Assembly (NCBI GenBank): GCA_003446605.1
Contig: DMDF01000114.1
Location: 1 to 43,389 of the forward strand
Length of the DNA: 43,389 bases
Direction of reading: 5' to 3'
From: Anaerolineaceae bacterium
Lineage (GTDB): Bacteria; Chloroflexota; Anaerolineae; Anaerolineales; Anaerolineaceae
The position numbers and the translations under genes were made by a program. Shown here piece by piece: positions 7,646 through 16,965 of the stretch. Positions within the stretch are counted from its first letter, which is position 1. The number at the start of each line of letters is the position of its first letter. Under the pieces are notes generated by a model. That model saw only the letters and a list, made by a program, of their open reading frames with translations, searched no databases and was not told where the DNA came from.

Positions 7646-9483
7646 AGAACAATGTTAGTTTTTCCTGGTTATTCTTACCTATCCTGATCTTGGCACTGGT
7701 ATCTGCTGCTATATTCATCGAACGAGCAGGTATTTCACCAACCATCAGAGAACCCTCCTTAAATTTTCTTAAACCCAAAGAAGACGAAACGAATGGTGAA
7801 TTAATCGAGGGAGAACCAAAAAGCCTTGTTCTGTATGATTCAGTTGATGATGATGGTTTGAGACAGTTGACCGTGGTCACCGATACCCTCGACAGCATGC
7901 GAGTTCGCTATGACATTTTCGACATCAATGAAGCTTATGATGTGAATGACTTTATCGGAAATGGATACGAAGTCATTGTCATCACTTTTTATAATCTGGA
8001 TAAACTTAACCAACAGATACTCGATCTCACCCAATGGGTGGAAAACGGCGGGCGCATGCTGTTTTCCATCAGACCAGAAATCACTTCAACATTTACTGCC
8101 ATTTACCGCAAGCTGGGTATCATTTCCTACGGTTATGATTTCACATCCATTGCTGAAATCCTTTACACCAGCGATCTTTTCCCCGGCATGAAAATGCGGA
8201 CCCTTGAAAGCGGCTTTGTTGAAGATACAAGCCTTGCATTACAACTGGAAGATGAAGCCCATGTGCATCTTTCCAGTGCAGACCGCAATGCCACCCCCAT
8301 CCTATGGGATTATGATCTAGGAGATGGGCGTTTTGTCGTCATCAACTCCGATCAATTTTTAGATAAATATGATCGCGGTGTGATATGCGCAGCCTATAGT
8401 TTGTTATATGACACGTTCATCTATCCGGTAATTAACAGTTCCATGGTATTTATTGACGACTTTCCAGGTCCAATTCCTGAAGGCAGCAATGAGATTGTTT
8501 ATCAGGAGTTTGGTAAGGATATCGAAGAGTTTTACATCAATATCTGGTGGCCTGATATGAAGGATTTCGCCCGCCGGTATGGGTTGGAATATACAGGGCT
8601 ATTGATAGAAACCTATAATGAAAAAGTAGCTCCACCATTTATTGAAGAGAAATCGGTAGAACGATATGAATACTTCGGAGATTCCTTGCTTGATCTCGGA
8701 GGAGAGCTGGGTTTGCATGGGTACAACCATGTCCCATTGGTAACAAACATTGATGAAATTCCTGCAGAATTGGGTTATCCGGTATGGTCGTCCACCGAAG
8801 CCATGCAAACCTCCATCCAGGATCTGTACACATTCGGAATTTCTTTATTTCCCGAACAAGAATTCTTTACGTATGTTCCTCCTTCCAATATTCTGAGCTC
8901 TGAAGCTCGCGCATGGATTCCGGAGATTATTCCTGAAGTACGGGTAATCGCTGCCCAATACATTGAATATCCTGCCATTGCAGCATTCTACGATCAGGAG
9001 TTTGAAGAAGCATCTGATGGCATCATCGAAGTCCCCAGGGTAATCTCGGGATATGCCGTATCCCCCTTCTATCAATGGACTGCTGCCAATGAACTTGTAT
9101 TGCATTACGTCAATTCCCATTTCGTCCACCCCGATGATGTACTGGATGAAGAAAGAAGCAAAGGGCAAGGTTGGGTTTACCTGCGAGATCAATTTGAGCA
9201 GTACTTGATCTGGCTTGAGAGTGCAGCACCTGGGATACGAAACATGACGGCTAGCGAAGGAGGGATGGCAGTACAGCGCTTTGATCGGTTGGGTGTCAGT
9301 ACTGATTGTGATAATGCGGGCTGCATCATCAGCCTTTCCAATTTCTATGACGAAGCCTGGTTGCTGATGCGAACCAAATTGGCGCCAGCCACAATCCGTG
9401 GTGGAACAATCACAGAAGTCACCCCATCTCTATATCTGATCGGCGCACAGGATGCAAGGGTCGAAATCGATTTCGAGGAGTAA
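7642..9483 (+). CDS. DUF2194 protein: amidotransferase-like plus polysaccharide deacetylase-like domains
   Basis: The start is the ATG at 7642, which overlaps the pelE stop; an upstream in-frame TTG is less likely. The 613-residue product has one N-terminal membrane anchor (about 5-26) and is otherwise extracytoplasmic. Residues about 50-230 look like a class I glutamine amidotransferase-like Rossmann domain (VIVITFYN, WVENGGRML). From about 265 a NodB-like deacetylase signature appears: FIDDFPG with Asp272/Asp273, and a metal-type HGYNH with His359/His363. In Pel systems PelA deacetylates the polymer; this anchored protein is the obvious candidate for that job here. DUF2194 proteins are known in Pel-like clusters, but activity is inferred. 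The C-terminal part (about 560-613) is a beta-rich tail. Confidence 0.7.
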   Translation: MKNNVSFSWLFLPILILALVSAAIFIERAGISPTIREPSLNFLKPKEDETNGELIEGEPKSLVLYDSVDDDGLRQLTVVTDTLDSMRVRYDIFDINEAYDVNDFIGNGYEVIVITFYNLDKLNQQILDLTQWVENGGRMLFSIRPEITSTFTAIYRKLGIISYGYDFTSIAEILYTSDLFPGMKMRTLESGFVEDTSLALQLEDEAHVHLSSADRNATPILWDYDLGDGRFVVINSDQFLDKYDRGVICAAYSLLYDTFIYPVINSSMVFIDDFPGPIPEGSNEIVYQEFGKDIEEFYINIWWPDMKDFARRYGLEYTGLLIETYNEKVAPPFIEEKSVERYEYFGDSLLDLGGELGLHGYNHVPLVTNIDEIPAELGYPVWSSTEAMQTSIQDLYTFGISLFPEQEFFTYVPPSNILSSEARAWIPEIIPEVRVIAAQYIEYPAIAAFYDQEFEEASDGIIEVPRVISGYAVSPFYQWTAANELVLHYVNSHFVHPDDVLDEERSKGQGWVYLRDQFEQYLIWLESAAPGIRNMTASEGGMAVQRFDRLGVSTDCDNAGCIISLSNFYDEAWLLMRTKLAPATIRGGTITEVTPSLYLIGAQDARVEIDFEE

Positions 9484-9486
9484 GCG

Positions 9487-10914
9487 TTGAGAATTTGTTT
9501 ATTGCTTGAGGGTAGCTATCCATACGTTCAGGGGGGAGTATCCACCTGGGTAGATGGATTTATCCGCTCGTTGCCTGATGATGAATTCATCCTGTGGACA
9601 ATTGCTGAATCAAAAGAAAAACGTGGAAAATTCAAGTATGAGATCCCTGAGAATGTGGTCGCGATTAACGAAAATTTTTTAGATACTGCCTTGAATCTTC
9701 CACTCGACCGAAATATTCCCATCCGATTGAAGAAAGATGAGGTCGAAGCAGTATCTCAGCTAATCCAATGCAAAGACCCAGATTGGGATGTGCTATATCG
9801 CTGTTTCGGAGAAAAACCCAAGAAATCTATCAGATTATTCATGAGCAAAGAATTCCTTGCCATTTTAAAGGAATTTGCTACGAATGAATTCCCTTTCGTG
9901 GGGTTCACCGATCTTTTCTGGACGGTGCGCTCGATGTTCCTTCCCATACTTTCCTTAATTGGGCAAGAAATGCCAGAAGCGGATCTGTACCACAGCTTAT
10001 CGACCGGCTACGCAGGAGTAATTGGGGCGCTGTGCGCTAAAAAGCACAATAAACCTTACGTGCTCACAGAACACGGGATCTATACCAGGGAAAGAGAAGA
10101 AGAGATCCTTCGTGCAGATTGGGTAATTCCCTATTTTAAAGAACTATGGATCAACATGTTCTATATGTATTCGCGATTCGCATACCAATCTGCTCATCGT
10201 GTCACCAGTCTCTTCAATCGTGCCAGCCGGGTACAACAAGAACTTGGTTGCCCACCTGAAAAATGTGACGTGATCAACAATGGGATTTTCTATCAGGATT
10301 TTGCGGATATACCATTCAAGGAGGATGATACATGGATAGATATTGGCGCGATCGTGCGCGTCGCTCCCATCAAAGATATTAAGACCATGATCTACACTTT
10401 TTCACGTCTGAAACAAGAAATAAAAAATGTGCGCTTATTTATCCTGGGAAATATTGATGATGAAGATTATTACCAGGAATGCGTGGATTTAATTGATTTT
10501 CTGGATGTAAAAGATATTCGGTTTGACGGATTGGTGGATGTAAAATCCTATCTTGCACGGTTTGACTTCACTCTGCTCACAAGCATTTCAGAAGGGCAAC
10601 CCTTTGCAGCAATTGAATCTCTGGCTGCACGCCGCCCGCTGGTAGCCACGAATGTTGGCTCCTGTCGGGAATTGATTGATGGGGACGGTCGCGATGATCT
10701 CGGAGCCGCTGGAATTTATGTATCGCCGATGCATCAAACAGAATTACTGCAAGCTTTAATGAGAATGTGTAAGAATAAGAACATGAGAGAAAAAATGGGG
10801 ATTATAGGACAAAAAAGGGTTCAAGAGTTTTACGACCATCCTACAATGGTCAAAAATTACCGTATCGTATATAAGAAAGCAGAAATAGCATGGCAGGAAT
10901 CGGGTTTGAATTAA
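9487..10914 (+). CDS. pelF: PelF-like glycosyltransferase family 4
   Basis: The cytoplasmic GT4 enzyme of Pel synthesis; in Pseudomonas it uses UDP-GalNAc/GlcNAc. The 475-residue protein begins with a family-typical segment (LLLEGSYPYVQGGVS) and has the tract VLTEHGIYTREREEE. The nucleotide-sugar binding E-x7-E motif is Glu369 and Glu377 in EGQPFAAIE. The start is TTG at 9487, chosen because a GAGGAG ribosome site lies at 9475-9480 and no ATG is suitably placed. It follows the DUF2194 gene by 3 bases and overlaps pelG by 25 bases. This is the strongest identification in the locus. Confidence 0.93.
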   Translation: MRICLLLEGSYPYVQGGVSTWVDGFIRSLPDDEFILWTIAESKEKRGKFKYEIPENVVAINENFLDTALNLPLDRNIPIRLKKDEVEAVSQLIQCKDPDWDVLYRCFGEKPKKSIRLFMSKEFLAILKEFATNEFPFVGFTDLFWTVRSMFLPILSLIGQEMPEADLYHSLSTGYAGVIGALCAKKHNKPYVLTEHGIYTREREEEILRADWVIPYFKELWINMFYMYSRFAYQSAHRVTSLFNRASRVQQELGCPPEKCDVINNGIFYQDFADIPFKEDDTWIDIGAIVRVAPIKDIKTMIYTFSRLKQEIKNVRLFILGNIDDEDYYQECVDLIDFLDVKDIRFDGLVDVKSYLARFDFTLLTSISEGQPFAAIESLAARRPLVATNVGSCRELIDGDGRDDLGAAGIYVSPMHQTELLQALMRMCKNKNMREKMGIIGQKRVQEFYDHPTMVKNYRIVYKKAEIAWQESGLN

Positions 10915-12290
10915 AAAAACTATTTGCAAAAAAGGGGGGGATCAACAAACTTCGCGCAACTTTTTATTCCGGCATTGTGATCGCTGGACCGATGCTTATG
11001 GGAGCGATATTGTTATTCGGTCAAAAATATTTGTCCATTCGTTTTGGCGCCAGCAGTCATGAGCAGGACCTGATCATCGTCATTACGACCTATTCTCTAC
11101 TTTTCCCTTTGCTCCTCACCAGCTTACTTTCATACACCATTTCTCGCTACATCGCAGACAAGGTATACATTAAAGAATACACCAGTATTCTGAGCTCAAT
11201 GTACGGTGTCATCCTGACGCTATTATGTATCGGGTCCGTTGGATGGGCGATCTTTCTGGTTCTTTCAGAACTTCCCCTTATTTACGGAATCCTATCCTTT
11301 ATCTTATTCTGCTCCGCTCTGGTAGTCTGGGTACAAATCACCTACATCACGGCTATTAAATATTACAAGGATATCCTGATCGGTTTCTTTGTGGGAATCT
11401 TCAGCGGTTTGCTGGTAGGCGTATGTTTATTCGTGTTCGCGCACGTTGAGATCGTCGCCGCTCTTCTTGCAGCTGCCTGTTTCGCTTACGGCATCATGCT
11501 AACCATTTACACGCTGGTACTACACAAGCATTTTCCATTGGGGAAGAAACACAGCTTTGAGTTTTTCAAATGGGTAAAGAAATATCCTTCTCTTTCACTG
11601 GTTGGCTTTTTTACCACACTAGGATTATTTATCCATCTAATGTTGATGTGGAAAAGCCCATGGGGCACACAGGTCACCGGTCTTTTTTATCATGCTCCCA
11701 TGCACGACATCCCGGCATTCTTCGCCTTCCTTTCAATCCTCGTCACCACGGTCAACTTTGTTACATCTGTAGAGGTCAATTTCTACCCCAAGTATCGCTT
11801 GTATTTTGGTCTCATCAATAACGGGGGGTCATTAGTTGATATTAAAAAAGCGTATGACGAGATGGTGATCGTTCTTAAGCAAGAACTGTTTTATCTTGCT
11901 TTGCGGCAAATGTTCACCACCATCATTGTCATCATCATCGGTTCAGGGATCATCAGTAATCTTGGTTTTGGATTCACAAATGAAATGATCGGTCTTTTCC
12001 GAGTATTGTGTTTGGGGTATGCCTTCTATGCAATCGGCAACAGCATCATGCTGGTTTTGCTGTATTTCGTGGACTTCAAGGGAGCTGTTTTTTGCGGATT
12101 TTCTCTTCTCCTGGTAAACACTATTGTCACACGCTACACCATCACTTTGACATCCAATTTTTATGGGTTTGGGCTTCTGGCAGCCGGGTTGATGATGTGC
12201 CTGGTAGCATGGAGCCGCTTATCTTATTACACCAAGCACCTTGACTATTATATTTTTTGCCGACAGCCAATATTTACGCGAGAAAAATAA
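10890..12290 (+). CDS. pelG: PelG-like polysaccharide flippase (MOP superfamily)
   Basis: A 466-residue integral membrane protein with about twelve hydrophobic helices, starting MAGIGFELKKLF, the conserved amphipathic start of PelG proteins. PelG belongs to the MOP/Wzx-type transporters and moves the growing Pel chain across the cytoplasmic membrane together with PelD and PelE. Basic and polar loops (SRYIADKVYIKEYTS) separate the helices. Its ATG lies inside the pelF end, so translation is coupled. No outer-membrane export genes (pelB, pelC) follow, in keeping with a single-membrane envelope. Confidence 0.92.
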   Translation: MAGIGFELKKLFAKKGGINKLRATFYSGIVIAGPMLMGAILLFGQKYLSIRFGASSHEQDLIIVITTYSLLFPLLLTSLLSYTISRYIADKVYIKEYTSILSSMYGVILTLLCIGSVGWAIFLVLSELPLIYGILSFILFCSALVVWVQITYITAIKYYKDILIGFFVGIFSGLLVGVCLFVFAHVEIVAALLAAACFAYGIMLTIYTLVLHKHFPLGKKHSFEFFKWVKKYPSLSLVGFFTTLGLFIHLMLMWKSPWGTQVTGLFYHAPMHDIPAFFAFLSILVTTVNFVTSVEVNFYPKYRLYFGLINNGGSLVDIKKAYDEMVIVLKQELFYLALRQMFTTIIVIIIGSGIISNLGFGFTNEMIGLFRVLCLGYAFYAIGNSIMLVLLYFVDFKGAVFCGFSLLLVNTIVTRYTITLTSNFYGFGLLAAGLMMCLVAWSRLSYYTKHLDYYIFCRQPIFTREK

Positions 12291-12321
12291 ATAGTGTACC
12301 CTATACTGTAAGGAGAATACA

Positions 12322-14124
12322 TTGAAAAAAATTGGCAGATTTTTACTTTTTGTCATTGGAATCTTGATCGCACTGCTGATTTCCACCCGAAGCCTGCAAA
12401 ACAGTATCGAGGAAACAGAACCGGATCTCAATATTGAAGAGATTCTGGATATTCCAATCGAGGATACCAAGATCACAGAACCTGCCAGCATCAATGACAC
12501 TCCTTTTGTAGATAATATGGATCTCTATCAGAATGACGATCCTGCTTCTATGGTTTATATGTACGTAACCGTGCGTGAAGGGAATTCTTCAGATAACACC
12601 GATCATACCTGGCAGGAAGTGAATGACTTCACCAAATTTTTCTTCACAGACAACCAGAATAATACTGTCGGGAAAGCAGAAGTTATTTTTCAGATCGGAG
12701 ATGAAAATGGTCCCACCCCAGGAAATTTTGGATACAGGGAAATCATCCCTAACGGCACCATTCAGGTGCGCGGGAATACCGCCTCACTTGTCGCTCAGAA
12801 ATCTTACAAGATCGAGTTATTCGACAGCGCCGGGGAATGGCGCGGGCAATCCACCATCACCCTCAATAAACACGTTGATGATATTACCCGAACCCGCAAT
12901 AAGTTGTGTTTTGACCTGTTAAAAGATATTGATGGAATGGTCAGTCTGCAAACTCAGTTCGTTCATCTTTTTGTAAAAGATGAAACCAGCGATCCTGCCA
13001 GCAACACGTTTGTGGATTATGGGCTTTTTACACAAATAGAACAACCCAATCGGACTTTTTTACGCAATCACATGCTGGATCAGGACGCTCAACTCTATAA
13101 ACCCACCATGTTCGAGTTCTATCGCTATCCCGATCAAATTCGCAAAGCGGATGATCCCCTTTTCAACCGTGCCGCCTTTGAAACAGTGCTGGAGATCAAA
13201 GGGAACCAGGATCACAGCAAGCTGATCCAAATGCTGGACGATGTGAACAATTGGAGCATCCCCATTGAAACAATTTTTGAAACCTATTTTGACGCAGATA
13301 ATTATTTTACCTGGATGGCATTTAACATCATCATGGGGAATGTGGATACAGATGCCCAAAATTTTTATTTGTACAGCCCTCAAAACAGCCAGAAATGGTA
13401 TTTCCTGGCATGGGATTATGATGGTTCTCTAGCACGGCAGGAAAATGTATTGTTTGGCGGATATAATTATCATCTTTATCAAAAAGGGATCGCCAATTAC
13501 TGGGGAGTGGTGCTGCACCAGCGCGTTCTTTCTATCCCACAATATCGTGCCCAGCTAGATGCCAGAATACAGGAAATCTTGGCATTCATCACACCAGAAC
13601 ACATCCAGGAACAAATGAATCTCTACCGCTCGGTGACCGATAAGTTAGTGTTAAGTATGCCAGACCTGTTATATCTTCCCGGAACATTGGAGGATTACGA
13701 ACTTATTTACCGCATCATCCCCGATGAAATTCAGATCAATTATCAATACTATCTTGATTCCCTTGAAGCGCCTATGCCTTTTTACCTTGGCGAACCGCAG
13801 ATCATCGGAGATAAGGTACATTTCTACTGGGACGAAGCATACGATTTTGACGCACAGGATATCACCTATCAATTTACTCTCAGCAAAAATTGGGGCATGA
13901 GCAATATTGTCTTCCAAAAGGACATTGTTAATTTCCTCGAAGTGGATATCCCGCTGCTTGAGCCGGGGGAATATTTCTGGAAAGTAACTGCCGTGAACGA
14001 AGACGGCAAGATGCAGTATGCATTTGATTACTTCAGAGACGCCGAAGGCGGTTATCACGATGGAATGAAGTATTTTTACGTGCGCAGTGATGGTCTGATC
14101 ACATCCATCGTTCCTGGGAATTGA
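12322..14124 (+). CDS. CotH-like kinase family protein, membrane anchored
   Basis: TTG start at 12322, supported by an AAGGAGA site nine bases upstream. The 600-residue product has an N-terminal signal anchor (about 7-23), an acidic linker, then a CotH kinase-like domain. The substrate/ATP loop motif QVRGNT (148-153) with a following KSYKI, the GNVDTDAQN segment, and WDYD with Asp365 and Asp367 match the family, in which spore-coat CotH phosphorylates proteins outside the forespore membrane. About 490-585 is a fibronectin type III-like region (FWKVTAVNEDGKM). It lies 31 bases after pelG in the same direction, so it is probably part of the operon. Its target is unknown; a surface protein or the polysaccharide machinery is inference. 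Confidence 0.8.
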   Translation: MKKIGRFLLFVIGILIALLISTRSLQNSIEETEPDLNIEEILDIPIEDTKITEPASINDTPFVDNMDLYQNDDPASMVYMYVTVREGNSSDNTDHTWQEVNDFTKFFFTDNQNNTVGKAEVIFQIGDENGPTPGNFGYREIIPNGTIQVRGNTASLVAQKSYKIELFDSAGEWRGQSTITLNKHVDDITRTRNKLCFDLLKDIDGMVSLQTQFVHLFVKDETSDPASNTFVDYGLFTQIEQPNRTFLRNHMLDQDAQLYKPTMFEFYRYPDQIRKADDPLFNRAAFETVLEIKGNQDHSKLIQMLDDVNNWSIPIETIFETYFDADNYFTWMAFNIIMGNVDTDAQNFYLYSPQNSQKWYFLAWDYDGSLARQENVLFGGYNYHLYQKGIANYWGVVLHQRVLSIPQYRAQLDARIQEILAFITPEHIQEQMNLYRSVTDKLVLSMPDLLYLPGTLEDYELIYRIIPDEIQINYQYYLDSLEAPMPFYLGEPQIIGDKVHFYWDEAYDFDAQDITYQFTLSKNWGMSNIVFQKDIVNFLEVDIPLLEPGEYFWKVTAVNEDGKMQYAFDYFRDAEGGYHDGMKYFYVRSDGLITSIVPGN

Positions 14125-14125
14125 T

Positions 14126-14827
14126 ATGACCTACCGTCATGAGATGAAATTCGTTCTGGATGAAGCAAGCAGCGTGATGCTGCGTTCTCGCCTGAAATGG
14201 GTACTTGAGAAGGATAGATATATCACATCTTCAGGTTCTTACACGGTGAGAAGCCTGTATTTTGATGACTATTACAATAGCGCTTACAACGAGAAAAATA
14301 TGAGCATTCTCGACCGTGAAAAATACCGGATTCGTTTATACAACCAATCAGATGCGATCATCCACCTGGAACGGAAAATCAAGTCGAACAACTACATTCT
14401 CAAAGAAACCGCCCCACTCACAAGAAAAGAAACTGAAGCCATCCTGAATGAGGATTATGAGTTCCTGCGTGCTGATCGTTCGCATTTAAAACAACTGTTT
14501 TATCATCGCTGCCAGTCCTCCATCATGCGCCCGCGCGTTGTCGTTGACTATGAGCGTGAGCCGTTCATTATGGAAGCTGGCGATGTGCGCATCACCTTTG
14601 ATAGAAATATCCGTGCTGGCATGGAAAGTCTTGACCCATTCAATTATAAAATGGCGATGGTGGAAGCGCTGGGACCCCATCAGTTGATCATGGAAGTAAA
14701 ATACACTAATTTTTTACCGGGGATTGTTAAAGAGCTATTGGTTGCTCCACGCTCCGTTTACAGTTCCATGTCGAAATATATGCTGTGCTGCGAAAAAACA
14801 CTGTATAAAAGACGCACAAATCTATAA
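14126..14827 (+). CDS. VTC-domain protein (polyphosphate polymerase-like)
   Basis: A 233-residue cytoplasmic protein with the VTC/triphosphate-tunnel pattern of paired basic and acidic residues pointing into a beta barrel: YRHEMKF (3-9), VRSLYFDD (41-48), REKYRIRLY (64-72), ERK (82-84), RPRVVVDYERE and a late MEVKY. In yeast Vtc4 this fold polymerises polyphosphate from ATP. Bacterial stand-alone VTC proteins regularly neighbour CotH-like and DUF4956 genes, exactly as here. The ATG follows the CotH stop by one base. Whether it makes polyphosphate or only binds a nucleotide is not decided by the sequence. Confidence 0.85.
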   Translation: MTYRHEMKFVLDEASSVMLRSRLKWVLEKDRYITSSGSYTVRSLYFDDYYNSAYNEKNMSILDREKYRIRLYNQSDAIIHLERKIKSNNYILKETAPLTRKETEAILNEDYEFLRADRSHLKQLFYHRCQSSIMRPRVVVDYEREPFIMEAGDVRITFDRNIRAGMESLDPFNYKMAMVEALGPHQLIMEVKYTNFLPGIVKELLVAPRSVYSSMSKYMLCCEKTLYKRRTNL

Positions 14828-14871
14828 ACTACGGTATGTTTGAGTTGATGCCGTAAACAAGGAGAATACCT

Positions 14872-15537
14872 ATGCTCGAAGATTTCATCACATTCATCAG
14901 AACCGATCTGGTTGATGCCCTATACAATTTGCTGCCAGAGGTCTATTCCCTGATCCTTGCTTTTCTATTAGGTCTTTTTATTTATTACGTATACCGGCGA
15001 TCATACAAAGGAGTCGTCTTCAACCATGGTTTTTCGATCACCCTGGCAGCCATGACAGTTCTCTCGACTGTAATAACCCTGGCAATCAGTTCCAACATCG
15101 CGCTGTCACTGGGGATGGTGGGGGCGCTCAGCATCGTACGCTATCGAACAGCTATCAAGGACCCCATGGATATCATGTTCCTATTCTGGGCTGTTGCCAC
15201 AGGAATCACCATTGGGGCAAAGATGCATTACCTGGCATTGCTGGGCGCACTCATTATTGTGTTGTTATTCCTGGTGTTGAATAAACAGCAGAATAATAAA
15301 AAAATGTACATTCTGCTCTTTCATTATTCTTTGAAAGATACCGAAGCGGAACTTACACGAATTTTGCGCAAACACCGTTACGAGATCAAATCCAAAACAA
15401 TTCGTGAAAATCAGATCGAGATGGCAGTTGAGATGGTCGTAAAGAATGATAATCTGGCTTTCCTAGATGCCATCAAAGAACTACCATCTGTCAGTGATGT
15501 GACTTTGGTGCAGTACGATGGAGATTATTACAATTAA
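14872..15537 (+). CDS. DUF4956 membrane protein
   Basis: 221 residues: three or four membrane helices in the first 145 residues (including LILAFLLGLFIYYVYRR and ALLGALIIVLLFLV), enclosing the conserved polar stretch GMVGALSIVRYRT. A soluble C-terminal domain of about 75 residues follows (alpha/beta, KDTEAELTRILRKH). DUF4956 proteins co-occur with VTC and CotH proteins; the function is unknown. A GGAGAA site precedes the ATG. Given its partner, a membrane platform or channel for a VTC product is a reasonable guess, no more. Confidence 0.8.
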   Translation: MLEDFITFIRTDLVDALYNLLPEVYSLILAFLLGLFIYYVYRRSYKGVVFNHGFSITLAAMTVLSTVITLAISSNIALSLGMVGALSIVRYRTAIKDPMDIMFLFWAVATGITIGAKMHYLALLGALIIVLLFLVLNKQQNNKKMYILLFHYSLKDTEAELTRILRKHRYEIKSKTIRENQIEMAVEMVVKNDNLAFLDAIKELPSVSDVTLVQYDGDYYN

Positions 15538-15564
15538 ATTGATTTTCCATAAATCGGGCTGAAA

Positions 15565-16965
15565 ATGAATAATAAAGGCTTTCGTTTCGCTATGTTGCTA
15601 TTGATCGTATTATTGATATGTTTTATATTTATGTTCTACCAGAGATTCCAAACCGTTAAATTTCCTATGAGCGATGGCACCATTGTAAATCCACTCATGG
15701 GTTGGGCACCCTGGGCAACTATCGAAAAAAGCGAACAGCCTCACACCCTGGTATATGCCGATCTTACTTGGCGCGATTTTGAACCGCAGGAAGGCGTGTT
15801 TGATTTTGAATCTTTTGAGGGAAGAAATCAGTTCGCTCGCTGGCAAGAGGAAGGGAAGCGCGTCGTTTTTCGGTTTGTATTAGATGTGCCCAGATCCGAA
15901 GATCATCTTGATATCCCAGATTGGCTGTATGAAAAGATCAACGGGGATGGTGATCGTTACGATCATGATTACGGAAAAGGATTCAGCCCCAATTACGCGA
16001 ATCCCATATTGATCGCATATCATCAAAAAGCCATTCAAGCATTAGGTGAACGATATGGGGAAGATGATTTCATCGCCTTTATCGAATTGGGCAGTCTCGG
16101 GCACTGGGGGGAATGGCATATCAAAAGTGACGCAGGGATACGCTCTCTGCCTGATGAGGATATCCGCAACCAGTATGTTCAACATTATTTAGAGGCATTT
16201 CCAAATACCTATCTGTTAATGCGGCGCCCCTTTGCTATAGCACAGGATTATCCGATCGGTTTTTATAACGATATGACCGGTGACCCTGAAAGCACCACCA
16301 GCTGGCTTGAATGGATCCAAAATGGAGGGGAATACAATCAAACCAGAGAGGAAAACGCACTGGCAGCCCTGCCAGATCAATGGCAAATCGCACCGATAGG
16401 GGGTGAACAAACATCTTCTATAAGCGCAGAAGAGTTTTATGATTCTTCTTTATTGCGGACCATTGATTTACTGCGACGATCACACACCACTTTCATCGGT
16501 CCTAATAGCGCTTATAGAATAGAACAAGGAGGATCATTGCAAGAAGGGGTAGACCAGGTTTTGGCAGCAGTGGGATACCGTTTCTATATAGAAAAAGCCC
16601 GTATTCCTGACCGAATTATCTTCGGGAAAAACATAATCATTCAGCTTACTTTTGCAAATGGAGGAATAGCCCCTATTTATTACAATTGGCCAGTGTTTGG
16701 CTACGTCTTTAATGAACAGGGTCAAGTTGTCAATATCTTCCCTATAAGCATAGATATTCACTCAATCATTCCAGGAAAAACAACGCTCGTTCGATGCAAA
16801 ATGTCGATTGATTCTCTGACCAATGGTTACTACACCCTGGGTATCGCCATCCATGATCCGGTAAGCAAGCTACCCGCCGTACAGTTCGCCATGCAAAACA
16901 GCAGGGATGACCGTATACAAATTTTGGGAACATTTCAAGTTCGCAAGTTATTTACGAAGCAGTGA
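15565..16965 (+). CDS. DUF4832 protein, predicted TIM-barrel glycoside hydrolase, membrane anchored
   Basis: 466 residues with an N-terminal anchor (about 7-25), then NPLMGWAPW and a barrel-type pattern (VYADLTWRDFEPQEG, VVFRFVLD). Candidate catalytic acids are Glu174 in FIELGSLGHWGEWH and Glu183, followed by His185, placed as in clan GH-A-like barrels. From about 350 the domain is an immunoglobulin-like beta sandwich (QLTFANGGIAPIY). DUF4832 proteins are largely uncharacterised. As the last gene of the Pel-like operon, and with no PelA present, it may supply the glycosidase activity that PelA carries elsewhere. A weak ribosome site (GGGCTGAAA) precedes the ATG. Confidence 0.72.
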   Translation: MNNKGFRFAMLLLIVLLICFIFMFYQRFQTVKFPMSDGTIVNPLMGWAPWATIEKSEQPHTLVYADLTWRDFEPQEGVFDFESFEGRNQFARWQEEGKRVVFRFVLDVPRSEDHLDIPDWLYEKINGDGDRYDHDYGKGFSPNYANPILIAYHQKAIQALGERYGEDDFIAFIELGSLGHWGEWHIKSDAGIRSLPDEDIRNQYVQHYLEAFPNTYLLMRRPFAIAQDYPIGFYNDMTGDPESTTSWLEWIQNGGEYNQTREENALAALPDQWQIAPIGGEQTSSISAEEFYDSSLLRTIDLLRRSHTTFIGPNSAYRIEQGGSLQEGVDQVLAAVGYRFYIEKARIPDRIIFGKNIIIQLTFANGGIAPIYYNWPVFGYVFNEQGQVVNIFPISIDIHSIIPGKTTLVRCKMSIDSLTNGYYTLGIAIHDPVSKLPAVQFAMQNSRDDRIQILGTFQVRKLFTKQ

